A stretch of 64,000 nucleotides of DNA, taken from positions 496,001 through 560,000 of the forward strand of contig JAQSEB010000004.1 of assembly GCA_030063045.1 (NCBI GenBank), given 5' to 3'. Each line of letters starts with the position of its first letter. The first letter of the stretch is position 1. The stretch comes from Pratylenchus scribneri. Lineage: Eukaryota > Nematoda > Chromadorea > Rhabditida > Pratylenchidae. The notes beneath the pieces were generated by a model. It searched no databases, was not told the DNA's origin, and worked only from the letters and a program-made list of their open reading frames with translations. A program made the position numbers and the translations under genes. Shown here in pieces: positions 1 to 11,527 of this stretch.

Positions 1-75
1 AATTTGCACTCAGTCGAATTGTTTTCATTTCCATAATATTCCTTTTTGCAATTGAACCTGACAAAAAAGAGAATT

Positions 76-429
76 TTAAAATTTTAGGCCAAATTCCCTT
101 AAATATTCACCATTTCCCTCTTCCTCCGTTTTCCCTCTATTTTTCTTGGCCAATTCCTCTAATTTTGTCCGATAATCGGTCAATGTGTTCCGCCAAAGTT
201 GTTCAATGTCAATTAATTCGCCAACCCTCATCCGGCCAAATGGAACGGCCAAATACGGTGGGGAATGGCCAATCAAATCGATGGCCAATTTTGATTTCCA
301 ACAACATTCCTCGTCGATCCAATCCAATCGAAATTTGGTGGAGGGCACTTCAATTGGTCGAGACCATTCCCCACTTTTGTCAACCTCAACAATCCTTCCA
401 ATTTTCATAAATTTCCCACATATTTTCAA
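76..429 (-). CDS. hypothetical protein, probable terminal exon
   Basis: An open frame of about 117 codons on the minus strand has balanced, protein-like composition: a Trp/Cys patch (WIDEECCW), a hydrophobic stretch (HSPPYLAVPFGRMRVGELIDI) and a charged helical tail ending GLKF before a stop. It sits at the window edge and may be the last exon of a longer gene, with the true upstream exon beyond an AT-rich stretch near 430-530. I do not recognise the family and see no signal peptide or catalytic motif. An intron could be read near the 5' end, so the start is uncertain. Confidence 0.4.
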   Translation of the reverse strand: MKICGKFMKIGRIVEVDKSGEWSRPIEVPSTKFRLDWIDEECCWKSKLAIDLIGHSPPYLAVPFGRMRVGELIDIEQLWRNTLTDYRTKLEELAKKNRGKTEEEGNGEYLREFGLKF

Positions 430-1629
430 ATATTTTCACATTTGAACTTACAATTTGCCATTTTCGTCCAATTTTGAATTTGTTGGACTATAAATTTTCG
501 GAAGGAAAATACCAAGAATAAAAATGAAGCATAAAAAATTGTAGGGATATGGCATTTTTAATTGGAATAAAATTAATTTATTTTTTTAATGAGGAAGAAA
601 TATTTCTGAGATTGTGATTGGATTTTGGCTGGGAAATGGCCAGAGAAGGAATCGATTTTAGTTGAATGATGGGAACTTTTTGGGACAATTGTCAATTTCC
701 AGCCAAATTTTTCTATTTTTGGTCCAAGCTTATGGAAACAATTAAAAAATTGAAGTTCTAATAAAATGAATTATTTTTCTTTAAAATTATAATATTCCAA
801 TGATCCTCTCCAACTCTCTCTCTCCCCAGTCCCCAAACCAAATAATGAGCCTTAAATTCATATTAATAAAGCCCTAATACATAAATGTATTTCTCATCAC
901 TGTGTTCTCAATTTCTTCAATAAATTCCGCTCTTAATTTAATTGAGAACAATATTTTTATTAAATAAATTTGGAAAATTAGAACAAAATAATAAAGCATC
1001 ACCCTAATAAGGCGATGCGGGGCTCCGGCGCCCTCCAAAATTATTCACCGCAACTCCGCAGAGCGGTGACCAGACAATCATAAAGAGCGCTGGATTTGGG
1101 TGGCTACAAGATGGCTACAGTTGGGGGATGTGCACCTCCCCAACCGACCCCAATTTTGAGGGAATTATATTGACATGGAAGAGAAAAATTGTGTATGGGA
1201 AGCACACAGAGGAAGAAATAGGCGCATTCCTTTTCATTTCCCTTCATATCTTTTTATGTCTGCGTCTCTCCACTCATCATTCTATTTTATGTCAATCTCT
1301 TTGCCTAGACCCATCTCCCTCTTATATAATAATAATAAATCATTCATATTTATTAAATTGTTATACTAGCTTATAGCTTTGAAATAAAAATCATAATATA
1401 TAATAAAAAATTCATTTTAAAAAAGCCACCAAAGTACTATAATTTTATCAAAATATAAAGTTTATTTGAACCACAATAAATTGTACTTCAATCTTCTATT
1501 TTTTCTTTAAATTTATGTTCGTTCCACTTCGCTGTCCATAATTCCAAATCATTCTCATAAAATCAGTTTTATTTTTTAATCATTTACCCAAATCATTCCG
1601 GTTCTCTCCAAAATCAATCAGCTGTTTTG
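430..1629. other. intergenic, AT-rich, with one GC-rich island
   Basis: No protein-coding exon is evident. The stretch is low-complexity AT-rich DNA apart from a compact GC-rich, hairpin-rich island at about 990-1145, listed separately. Confidence 0.5.
990..1145. ncRNA. candidate structured RNA or element, GC-rich hairpin cluster
   Basis: In strongly AT-rich surroundings, about 150 bp is GC-rich and carries four successive short hairpins: GCATCACC/GGCGATGC around 997-1018, GGGGC/GCGCCC around 1018-1035, a perfect CACCGC/GCGGTG pair at about 1047-1069, and GGGG/CCCC flanking a GTGCAC core near 1123-1143. No open frame explains it. GC islands with compensable stems in AT-rich genomes are often structural RNA genes, but I do not recognise tRNA, 5S, U1-U6, SL RNA or SRP. 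A decayed mobile element is the alternative. Strand is undetermined. Confidence 0.3.
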
Positions 1630-1931
1630 ATGTTTTTATTTTCGACTTCCACTTATATTCTTCTCATTTTTTTGCTTTATTCAAATGAATTTGCCTCTGC
1701 CGCCGGTGATGATTTTCCCCAGCCTCCTCCATTTATTGCAAAATTGGTCCTCCGAATCGTAAAATGTAATTTTTCCACAATTTTTAGACCAAAAGAGATG
1801 CCATTTTTGAGCAAGTTTTGAAGGATTGCGAGCATCAATGTCAAAGTTTTGAGATTATAAATGCTACGGCGGAATCCATCGAAAGATGCAAGGCAAATTG
1901 CCGTCAAAAACTTGCTGGAGGGCACCAATAA
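1630..1931 (+). CDS. small secreted four-cysteine protein
   Basis: Two exons (1630-1758 and 1788-1931) joined across a 29-bp GT-AG intron encode 90 residues. The first 24 or so form a signal peptide with a hydrophobic core (YILLIFLLY) and a small-residue cleavage region (EFASA). The mature part is short, with a Pro-rich start (DDFPQPPP) and four cysteines arranged as C-x3-C-x15-C-x3-C (DCEHQC ... RCKANC), which fits an alpha-hairpin held by two disulfides. A splice-acceptor-like CAG lies about 8 bp before the ATG and could accept a spliced leader. It resembles no family I can name. Secretion plus small size is typical of nematode venom-like peptides or parasite effectors, but the function is not shown. 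Confidence 0.65.
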
Positions 1932-2342
1932 TAAGGGGAAAATAATATCAAAATATTTGGAATCATTTTTTCATTTTCCCATTTTTTACAATAATAAAAT
2001 ATTAAAATTCGCTTTATTTTATCTCCATTCTTGATCCTAGAATTCATTATAGACGCCGATTGGATACAAATTACATAAATAATTAGGAGTATTATTATAA
2101 TTTGGTGCTCAAAAATATTGAAAATATTCCAAAAAGATTTTTGGCCAAAAGTTTGTCCATTGCCTCCTGAGGCCACTCTCCTTCTTCTCCCAAAGTCAAA
2201 GGAACATAAATCTAGATTCACACAATCAGAGGCTAAAAGCTCCAAATTATACAATCTAGAAAAATTTAATATAAATATATTCCATACGTTTAAAAAATAA
2301 TGAAATAGAAAAATAATAAATTGATGTTTAAAGTTTGATGGA
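1932..2342. other. intergenic, nothing recognised
   Basis: AT-rich spacer between a plus-strand and a minus-strand gene that converge here. Open frames in it have no protein-like composition. Confidence 0.5.
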
Positions 2343-3897
2343 TTAATTGAATATTCTGGGAGCCGATGTTTTTGGTCGATTTGATGCCGACGAAACGATG
2401 ATTACGTCAACAGAGGGATTTGGTTTTTGTTGGCTGGGTACAATTCGATTATCCGGCATAACACTTGAAATAGTATTGTCGGCACCAACCGAAAGGAAAT
2501 GCGAATAAATTGAGGAGAAAATGAACACTTCAAATGCGCTCATCACTTCCGACAATGGCCCAGTGCCCATCGATGAACCGGAACCAAAAAGCTGAAAAAT
2601 GAATTTTATTTTTAATTAAATTCATTTCTCACTTTTTCCCATATAAATGGACCAAAATGGGGTAAAAATGAGAGGAAAAATTCACTGAGAATTGTTACTG
2701 AAGTTATCAAATTATTCTGAAAATAAGCCAAATTAATAGCATAATTTGGGATAAAAACAAACCGCACGATTTGTCCTTTGAAAATAGCGATAACTGGCCG
2801 AATTGGGGAATTGACTGGCCTGGACCAATAAATGGCGATTGGAACGAAAAAGAAGGGCAAAAAAGATGACACCACTGGAAATGTTGAAAATGGCACAAAA
2901 TGCCCTCCATCCAAGGTAGAATTGAACGGCTGGACCCAAAATGCAACCAAAGATCTCGCAAACTGGCATTTTAAATTAGAATAATTTGCTTTTGGACATT
3001 TCAATCCTCACCGCTTTGGAGGGGAACAGGCAGTGCCGTGAAGAAGCCGGTGACATTTATGGCCAAACAAATAATTAGGGTGGCAAAATAACACCATTTA
3101 ATGACCAATTTTGCCGAATGTCCATAATTCCCGCCAAAATAGATTATGCAAATTCGGTCGAGAGTGAGGAAAAACACCGAAACTGGGATCATTGCCAGGA
3201 AAATGTGGGAGGGCATTGCAATGAAAAAGAGGAGTTGGCCATTGTAGAGAATGTCTTAAATTAAATGAAAATTATGGCAATTGAGGATTGGATACACTCC
3301 AAATTGTCGTCGTTTATAACTATAATAATTCATTAAGGGACAGAATCAATTTTGATTATTTTAGTATCAAATTAAAGAACTGACTATTCCCTATTTAATG
3401 ATATTAATTTTATTTAAATTGGTACAAAAATGATGAAGTTATGCCCAAAAAAACAACTGAATATTTCACTAATCTGTAATAAAAGTTATTTTAAATGTTT
3501 TTTTGAGCACAACTCCACTAATTTTCAACCAATTTAAATAAAATTTATATCATTTAATAGTCAAAAGTTTGCCCTTTAATTTGATATTAAAATCATCAAA
3601 ATTGATTCAATATTTGATGAATTATTACTTATTACAAAAAGTGACAAATTAGGCTCGAAGAAGTGAGATGGAAAACTTACTTGATTGAGGCCGCCAAATG
3701 GAAATGCCATAGGCCTCATAGGGAAGGAGGAGAATGGCGGCAATGAGCCAATTGATCAAAAGTGCCATAAAATAGAGGGAAGTGTCCTTTTGTGAATGGA
3801 ATTTGGCCTTCAAGATGAAGAGGATTCGGCCAACAGAAATTGAGTGGAAGAGGAAGGCGAAAACAAATTCGGTCAGAAAAAGATATGAACCAGACAT
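2343..3897 (-). CDS. seven-transmembrane receptor, nematode serpentine type
   Basis: Five exons can be read: 3897-3681, about 3262-3008, 2966-2762, about 2719-2634 and about 2592-2343. Exon 1 holds two hydrophobic helices; exon 2 holds two more, with TLDRICIIYF at the end of helix 3, equivalent to the DRY region; exon 3 adds a helix and the charged loop RYFQRTNRA; exon 4 adds helix 6 with a central Pro (FLSFLPHFGPFI); exon 5 gives a weaker helix and a hydrophilic Ser/Pro-rich tail. The DR motif and helix order resemble nematode chemoreceptor-like families such as Srbc or Srsx, though the subfamily is uncertain. The intron between exons 1 and 2 carries a foldback element of family B. Confidence 0.6.
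3305..3640. repeat. foldback element, family B copy 1
   Basis: An inverted repeat whose outer ends read roughly TAATAATTCATyAA ... and ...TTGATGAATTATTA. It matches three other copies in the window and lies in an intron of the 7TM receptor gene. Confidence 0.7.
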
Positions 3898-5034
3898 TTT
3901 TGAACAGCTTTATTAAGTAGAAATGAAAAATGTTAGGAAAAGTTAAGTAAAAAATAATGTTAGGAAACTTAAATTTTAAAAAAAAAGCACAAGAGAATAT
4001 ATGGGGGAGCGGTGAGTGCCAAAAGAATGCCATTATTCGCAATAAAATGCGAAAATGGTTGACTAGGAGATGGGAACCATTTTTGGTAATCAACTCAGAA
4101 TCAGAAGCAAAAAAAAAGATATTTGGTGGGAAAATGAGGGGTATGCCCGGAAAGAGGAGGGAAAAATAAAAGAATTTTTGCTATTGAATTTTCCGAGTAA
4201 CCCACAATTTGAGGTATAAATTTTGGAAAATGATGTTTCTGGTTTAATTGAATGATTTTGGCATTGTTTGATGGCCTAGCATTTTTCAAAAATTGTAATA
4301 ACAAAAAGGGAATGTTTTAGAACAGAAGATCCATTAAATGATTATAATTGGCAATGCCGCCAATTTTTTTTTTTGATTGAAATATTTTTGGAATTGGCAA
4401 AATAAAATTAGGGGGAAATGCCAATTTACGACCGATTTTCTGTTTGGTTTATGTCTAATTAAATGGTGAAATGAAGGTGTGTTTAAAAAATGTGGGAAGT
4501 TGAATTGGTGGGAATGGCAAAAGTAATTGAATTTGGCAAGGAAAATTTAGAAGACTGGAAGCAAAAATTCGGCAAAAAATTCAAATTTAATAAGTAAAAG
4601 CAATGGGCAAAAATTAAAATTTGAGAATAAATTGTGATCACAGTGGAACATTATTAATTAATTATAAAGTTGTTAAAATTAATATTAATCTCAATTTCTA
4701 ATTTTCAATTTGGAAAATATATAATTTAATGAAAAAACACTGAAAATGGAGTAAATTTAAGAATAAATTTTGAGCCCAATGGAACATTATATGTAAATAA
4801 TTATAACATTGTTAAAATTAATATTAATTTATTTGGTAAATACATATATAATTTACCGAAAAAACTGAAAATAATAAATTGAAAAATAATGCCGAGAAAA
4901 CTGACTGTAAATGATCAGAAGCTCAGAAGTTTATCCTGTATTCGAATAACAATGAAATTGCCAAAAAGGGAATATTGAATAAAATGCCAAAATAATTGCT
5001 GGTCAGAAGTTTATCTTATTTTCATATATCTTAT

Positions 5035-5220
5035 TGCCAATCGAGACATCTCATAAAGAGACATCGTTTGGTTATATTTTCTTTTAGGTTTAACCATTTT
5101 AAAATTAGTTTTAAACCGTTAAACCGAAAGTGGTTTAAATCATTTATAACAAATTATATACCATTCAATGTATTTTGATCAGCTCTATCCAATGGTATTA
5201 TGGTTTTTTAATGTAGATTA
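5035..5220. repeat. foldback element, family C copy 1 (degenerate)
   Basis: Contains the family C core (GGTTTAACCATTTTAAAATTAG and TTTAAACCGTTAAACC) and partial arms; it matches the copies near 35.4, 37.0, 51.5 and 60.2 kb. Confidence 0.5.
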
Positions 5221-5550
5221 AAGATTAAACCATTAAAATTATTTCGGCATTATCATATACTTTTCGGTAATTTTTATCCTTTTTCATTTCCTCTTGTTAA
5301 CCAAATTCAAATAATATTTATTTTCACTCCCTCATCTTTCCAATTTCACTTTCCATATTCCAATCCAAAATTTATTAATTTGTTAAGAGTAGGCGGAATA
5401 AAATCCAAAACAGGAAAGTAGGATCAGCAGTCAGTCAGTCAGTCTGGCTTTTGGAAGAATGCAAATACATAATTAGTGGCGTTGAACGGCCTTCACAGCC
5501 TGGGATTGAAAGAGGAAAGGGGTAAAAGGGGATTTGCGCAGAGGATTTGT

Positions 5551-5572
5551 GGGGGGGGGGGGGGGGGGGGGG
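5551..5572 (+). repeat. poly-G tract (22 G)
   Basis: An uninterrupted run of 22 G on the plus strand, able to form G-quadruplexes. It is followed closely by a non-repetitive GC-rich stretch. Confidence 0.9.
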
Positions 5573-6074
5573 TGGATGGAATTCCAACCTTACAACCAGC
5601 CATAGATGGGGATGCTCCCCCTCCCATTTCCATTCAATTCAAAACCAGGTCGACCGACCATTTATGCGCACACATCAACAATTTTGAATAGTCCATCCAA
5701 ATGGAGAATGGACGGTTTAAAGGGCCATTAGAAGGGCCTCCCCCACACGTCGACCTTTTCCAGAAAGAATTTTCCATACACGTTTTATGAGAATTGTGTT
5801 GATCGATTTTGACAATATTTTATTTGGGCCCACGCAAATGAATGAATCAGTTAAAGTAGCTGGGACGGGAAAGGGAGGGGGAATGTGGAGGGGGGAAATT
5901 GGCTGATTCAAAAGCATTCACCATTCCTTTCCCCCAACAATTCCTTCAAACCAAATAAATATAATATTTAGTCTGCTATTTTGTTCGATTATTCTCCATT
6001 ATTTAATTTCCATTCCAAAAATCATTTTTAAATAAAAGTCTAAAACCAATTTTTAATTAAAATTTCAAACAAAA

Positions 6075-7575
6075 ATGGCAAATCATGGCCCAAGCTATGG
6101 ATTAAGCCGAGAATTGGAGAAGAAGGTAGGTCAAAAAAATTAATAAATAATTACATTTTGAACAACAGAATCAAGCCCGATTCAATTTGGATGAAGCGCT
6201 GGAGGTGCTCCAATGGATTGAGGACGTCACCGGCATTGAAATGGATTTGCCAATTTGCCAAATCACAACATCCTCCCAAGTGTCCGATGTGCTCAAAGAT
6301 GGCATCCTTCTTTGCGTGTGAGTTCAGCCTTCCCATTTTACCAGATTTCCTCTATTAGAAGTAGCAGGACCTCTCATTTTCGAAGTCCCAAAAATGGGCG
6401 AAAAATTTAGGGTCTAACTCTGTTATTACATTTTTAGACAAACTATAGTGTTTTTAAAGAGTCCATTTTGGGCACTAACGCAATAAAAATTGTGTCAAAA
6501 AATTCGAGGTACAGTACCTCAAAATCGATGTAGGGAGGGACTTTTAATTAAAGGAAATTAGCTTCTAATAGAGGAAATATGGTAATTACAATTTAAAATA
6601 ATAATATTATTTTAGTTTAATGAATCGTCTGATGAATTCGCCTGGGGCAGTTAAATTCCACAAAAATCCCCGAATGCCATTTCATAAGGCAAATTTTCCC
6701 TTCTCATATTTTAATGCATTTACCACCTTTTTTAGATGGAAAACATTTCAAATTTTTTGGAAGGTTGCAAAGCATTTGGGGTCAAGGAAATTTCATTATT
6801 CCAGACCGTCGATCTGTTTGTCCCCCAATTATTATTATTTATTTATTTTCGTTTTCAGTTATGAAAACAAACAATGCTACAAAGTGATTGAATGCCTTCG
6901 TTCATTGGCCGCAGTGGTCAGTTTCTCTTGGAACACCACCAACTTGGCGCCGTTTAGGATAACTCATTTAGAATTGAACAAATTTTGATGATTTTAGTAT
7001 AAAATTGAAGAGCAGACATTTAGCTATCTTCTAATATTAATTTTATTTAACTTGGTCAAAAATTGATGGAGCTATGTCAAAAAAAACATGAAAACATTTT
7101 TTAATCCATAGTAAAGGAGTTAAAAGTTTTTTTGAGTATAACTTCATCAATTCTGAAACAAATTTGAATAAAATTTACATTATTAGATAGCCAAAAATCT
7201 TCTCTTTTTGATATAAAAATCATTAAAATTGGTTCAATCATTATTGATGAATTATTAAAAAAACGGCATCAAGTTTTCCTGTATCCAAATTCCCTACCTT
7301 TCCCTAATGAACGAATGAATTTTTAGGCACAAAGCAAAGTTGAATTGAATGGAATGGCATTCCCACCGTGGGTGGTCAAAATGGCACAAAATCAACCTCG
7401 GAAATTTGGCCCAGAAGTGATTCGACAAAGTGAAGCGGTAATTAAAATAAAATGAGGAATAAACCAAAAATTAATTAATTAATTAATTAAGGTGATCCCA
7501 CTTCAATATGGGACGAATAAATGTGCATCACAAAAGGGAATGACCCCGTATGGATTGGCACGGCAAATCAAATGA
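6075..7575 (+). CDS. calponin/transgelin-like muscle protein
   Basis: Seven exons (6075-6125, 6169-6317, 6616-6688, 6736-6815, 6859-6916, 7327-7437, 7492-7575) give about 200 residues, the usual size for single-CH-domain transgelins. The calponin-homology domain runs from EALEVLQWIEDVTG through SDVLKDGILLCVLMNRLM, MENISNFLEGCKAFGV and QTVDLYENKQCYKVIECL. A single C-terminal calponin repeat follows (IPLQYGTNKCASQKGMTPYG), which binds actin in this family. It is related to C. elegans cpn-3/cpn-4 and arthropod muscle protein 20, so actin crosslinking in muscle is expected. Intron 3 (6689-6735) begins AAG|GC and has no usable GT. Intron 5 contains a family B foldback. Confidence 0.9.
6948..7266. 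repeat. foldback element, family B copy 2
   Basis: Left end GCCGTTTAGGATAACTCAT, right end close to its complement (ATGAATTATTAAAAAAACGGC). The two arms of about 130 bp pair almost throughout. It sits in intron 5 of the calponin gene. Confidence 0.8.
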
Positions 7576-7702
7576 AAATGTGGAAATTGTGGACAAAACA
7601 TTGATGAAAGAAAATTAAAGCTTTTTTAATTGGAAAGAAAACAAAACATAAAGAAATGAATAAATTATACAAATTTAATAATATTTTTTGGCTTCTCATT
7701 GT

Positions 7703-10700
7703 CCTTGATTTGCCAAGGATAATGCCATCTTTTTCAAAATGGCATCGGGGGATTCAGTGTTTGTCATTGTGGCCTTCAATAATTCTTTGCAATAACAATA
7801 TGGGCCAATCTAAAATAAAATAACAATCGAGATTGCCACAGATAATATTGGAAATTAGTGAATTCCGGAATTAACTAGGCAATTAGCAAGCTAATTTTGG
7901 AAATCTCGGAGCTCGGCTTCTAGCTTTCATATAGATTCAAGAATAGTTTCATTCGGCTCGGCATTGTCGATTTTTGTATGAAATTTCAATTTAGACTAGT
8001 TTATGTTAAGGTTAGAGTTGGGGATAAGGTATAATGTCTGAGGCGGAAAAACAAAAAATCTTATGGATCTGAAATTGAAATTACTTATAAAAAGCAACTA
8101 AGTCGAATGAGCCTACTCTCGAGTTTGTTTCTGTAAAACATTTAAGAACCCAAAATTTCCAAAATTAGCTAACCAAGAGGCTTAGAAATTAGTTAATTTC
8201 CAATATTAACTGCAATAGATATATTAAGTTGTGCGTTATTTTACGGTATAATCCTCGGTGCAATATGATTGTGCCTTATATTCATTCATTCGTGAGAATC
8301 TGGTGGAAATGAATGTGTAATTTTGTGAAGGTTGCCCTCGGTCCAGCACTTTCATATAGCCCCAGAATTTTCCATTGCCTGGGATTGTCTCATAGGTCAC
8401 CTAAATTCATAATATTCCTCAAATTGCCCCATATTCATCCATCAATTCACTTTGAATACATCGATATTCTGATTCGGCTCAAATTCAATGATTTCCACCG
8501 GCTGAATTTGGTTCACTTCTAATTTTGCGCACTTCTCATCGGCTTAATTTTTAAATATTTTCCCTTCGCAATTTGTTTGTTTTCTTACCGTCTTTTTCGG
8601 CCAAATCCGCATTCATTTTGGTGACAATTGTTTGGGCCAAATTCATTCCCAATTTTGGCGCCGTTTCAGTTAAATTTTTTGTCTCAAATTGGCATTGGCA
8701 AAATTCGAATGGAATTTTCAAAGTGGCACAATTTCGAGGAATACTCGTATTGAATGGATACAAAAGGGATTGCCCAAATGGGGTTGGACCCTTCAATTCG
8801 GGGGCCAATTCATGGAAAGGCGAATGGACGGTCATATTTGTTTGCTGAATGCATTAAAATTGGTATAAAAATCAATTTAATATTTATTTTACCCTAGCAA
8901 TGTTGACCAATGTTGCATGAATGTCAAAATGGGTGATCAATTGCCGGGAATTGTGTCTCAAATTGTTCACCAAATTGTCATTATAGCGAAGATGGGCTGG
9001 CAAAGTGAGGAAAAATGCCGGATTATTGTCCTCAATTTCGCCCGGTTTTGTAGATCTAACACCGCCGAAACGCAATCCATGATCGCCCATTATTAAAACG
9101 AAGGAATTATTCAACTGAAATTTATGCAAAAATGTGAGGAAAATTGGGCATTCTACCTTCATTTCATAGTCCAAAAGGAATTTGAAAAGGACTTTGTCCA
9201 ATCTATACTGAAAATAAACAAAAAATATATTGGTATTTTTAGTCATCTGGCTAGGCTAACCGGCCCATTCACATAATTGTGGCCAATTTCGGACATCCAA
9301 GAAATGCTGAATTTTGGTTGTTCCTCATATGCATTAATGAAATTGGTCAAATATTCCATTATATCGTGATGTGGTTCACGGCAACTTTTATCATGAATCT
9401 ACGAAAGAGTAATATTTTATTGTTAAAATATCAAATTAAGGCACATTTTTGTTGAACATTTTGTCCGGATGCGATTCAGCCCTCAATTGGAATGGGCGCA
9501 TATAATGTTCCACTGGCTGCCTTTCAAAACCATAATTGGATGGCCAATTGAAAACTCCTTTAAAAATCACAAAATTATTGCCTAATGTTTCAAACCAAAA
9601 TTAAGCATAAGATTTAGAAAATAGTATTTTTCCAACATTAGAAAAATATATGGTAAATAAAATGAAATTCCTAAAAAAATCATAATCTGTCCTATAATAA
9701 TACGCAATTTAAGATACACCTTTGCCCCAATCCTCGGCCATCATTGTCCGATAATTTTTCTCCCTATATTCAAATCCCACAAATGGCTCATGGTCCAAGT
9801 AAATTCCGCCCATCGCCCATAAATCCCTCGGCGGTGTATATCCTTCGCCCATTGGACTTTCCGACACCGGATATGCCTGAATACCTATAAAAATAGATAA
9901 TTTTACAGTGAAATTTATTAAATTCACTAGAGCAATCCAGATTTTCGCAAAAAAATCCGGTTTTCGATTTATAAAAAGTGTCTGTTTTCGGTTTCTCCTA
10001 TTTTTAATTATTTTGAGCAAAAATTCACAATTTTAATTTTTAATTTCATTGATTTTCATAAACAGAAAACGATCTGAGCTACGTTACTATTCATTTACCA
10101 AGGAATAAGCCGTATCCATTGGGTCGACTGTTCAACCCAATTTTGTTCAAATGTGGGAATGGAATTGCGCTCATCCGTTCACGAAGCCACATCACCGTTT
10201 TTGGATGTGTCCTCAGGAATTGAGTATGCGAAACCTGGGGGAATACGGCATAAAATTCCAATTTCCTCCTCTGCCCACCGAATCAATCACAATCACATGC
10301 ACATCCGGTGCCCGTCGATTCTCATCCTCAAAATTTGGTGTCCTTTCAATGTCGACTTTGTCCGATTTCGGTGTGGTGGCCTGATCCGATCTATTCCATG
10401 TTTTTTCTTGGCTAAATAAAATAAATAACCAATCATCAATACATCCTAATCCAAAAATGGAAACAGCCCAACTTGGAGCTGGGCCAACCTATCGCCGTTT
10501 AGAATAACTCATCAAAGATTGAACCAATATTGATAATATTAATGCCAAATTAAAGAGAAAGCTTAGGAGTATCTAATGCTATTAATTTATTTAGATTGAT
10601 TTAGAATTGATTAAAATATGCCCAAAAATCTATTGAACTAACTTTTATTATGTATTAGCCAAATTTTTAATAGTTTTTGTGCCATAACTTAATCAATTCT

Positions 10701-11527
10701 GAATCAATTTTAATAAAATTTATATCATTATATAGCCAAAATCTGCTCTTTAATCTGCTATAAAAATCTTCAAAATTGAAGAAACCCCTGATAAGTTATT
10801 CTAATTGGCGGAAAGTTGGTCCATCGCCAACTTGGACATTTCCCCCCAAAATTCACTTGTATTCCAATCGTCTGTAAATTTGGGCATGCAAATAATTATA
10901 ATAGAATTCATTGTTTTGAAGTGCTTTATGCCGGCAACGGGTCTCCACAATGTCACAATCCGGTTGTTCATTAATCTCCTTCCAATTGCCCTCAATGAAT
11001 TCATAATCCGTATGCGGTAAAAGGCATCTGAATTGGCAATGTGTTCCATTGGATTTTGCCTCCGGATGCATCACAACATATCCATCAACCAATTTTGTCA
11101 ACTCCGGATATTCCCTTTTGCAATTCTCCGCCCAATCCATGTAATATGTTGGGTCCAAATATGGCTCAATGGCCGGGTCCCATGGATTCACCTATTTGGA
11201 TATTTAATTGTTTATTAAATTGCCAAAAAAACTTGCCCTTGGCAATTTGCATTCAGTAATGAATTTTTTGGTCGTTTTCCTTCGGTTGCCCACATTTTTT
11301 GTTATATTATGAAATTTATGGAGCTTTTCCGTCCCCATCGTCCCCACATAATCATTGAACCCAGATTCATAGAATTTTGAATCACTTTTGCCATAAGTGA
11401 ATGAATTGATGGATTGCCTTTGTACATTTGGCGATTGAAGGAGGAATGTGGATGAATTATTTGTGAACAAATAATAAGCAAGCCAACTGGCCAGAAGGAC
11501 ACCAATCAAAATGAAAATGAGCTAAAA
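7703..11527 (-). CDS. DUF229 sulfatase-like type II membrane protein
   Basis: About ten exons encode a protein of the DUF229/PF02995 branch of the alkaline-phosphatase/sulfatase fold. The N-terminus has one transmembrane anchor (LIFILIGVLLASWLAYYLF) and a linker, then CKLPR joined to VNPWDPAIEPYLDP, a Cys-rich segment, APDVHVIVIDSV + SHTQFLRTHPKTV, NKIGLNSRPNGYGLFLG, WMSEIGHNYVNG, the metal-site motif LIMGDHGLRFG, THFDIHATL, and a C-terminal block ending in SYCTEDYT + IGPYCYCKELL. These are the conserved blocks of nematode and insect DUF229 proteins, which face the lumen or outside of the cell; substrates are unknown. The intron after CKLPR (11236-11192) starts with GC. The exact start codon is unresolved. 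Family B and D foldbacks sit in two introns. It converges on the calponin gene with 127 bp between stop codons. Confidence 0.85.
7855..8215. repeat. foldback element, family D copy 1
   Basis: Arms include GAAATTAGTGAATTCCGGAAT on the left and its partner GAAATTAGTTAATTTCCAAT on the right, plus the paired inner blocks TATGAAATTTCAATTTAGACT and GATCTGAAATTGAAATTAC. It lies in the last intron of the sulfatase gene. Confidence 0.75.
10493..10810. repeat. foldback element, family B copy 3
   Basis: Begins CGCCGTTTAGAATAACTCATC and ends GATAAGTTATTCTAATTGGCG, an inverted pair. It lies in an intron of the sulfatase gene. Confidence 0.8.

Larger units (their letters stand above)
3898..6074. other. 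intergenic, no recognisable gene
   Basis: About 2.2 kb between divergent genes (receptor leftward, calponin rightward). It holds a degenerate duplicated AT-rich block near 4610-4870, a family C foldback at 5035-5220, a short GTCA tandem at about 5427 and a 22-base G run at 5551-5572. No exon with convincing coding character was found. Confidence 0.5.
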
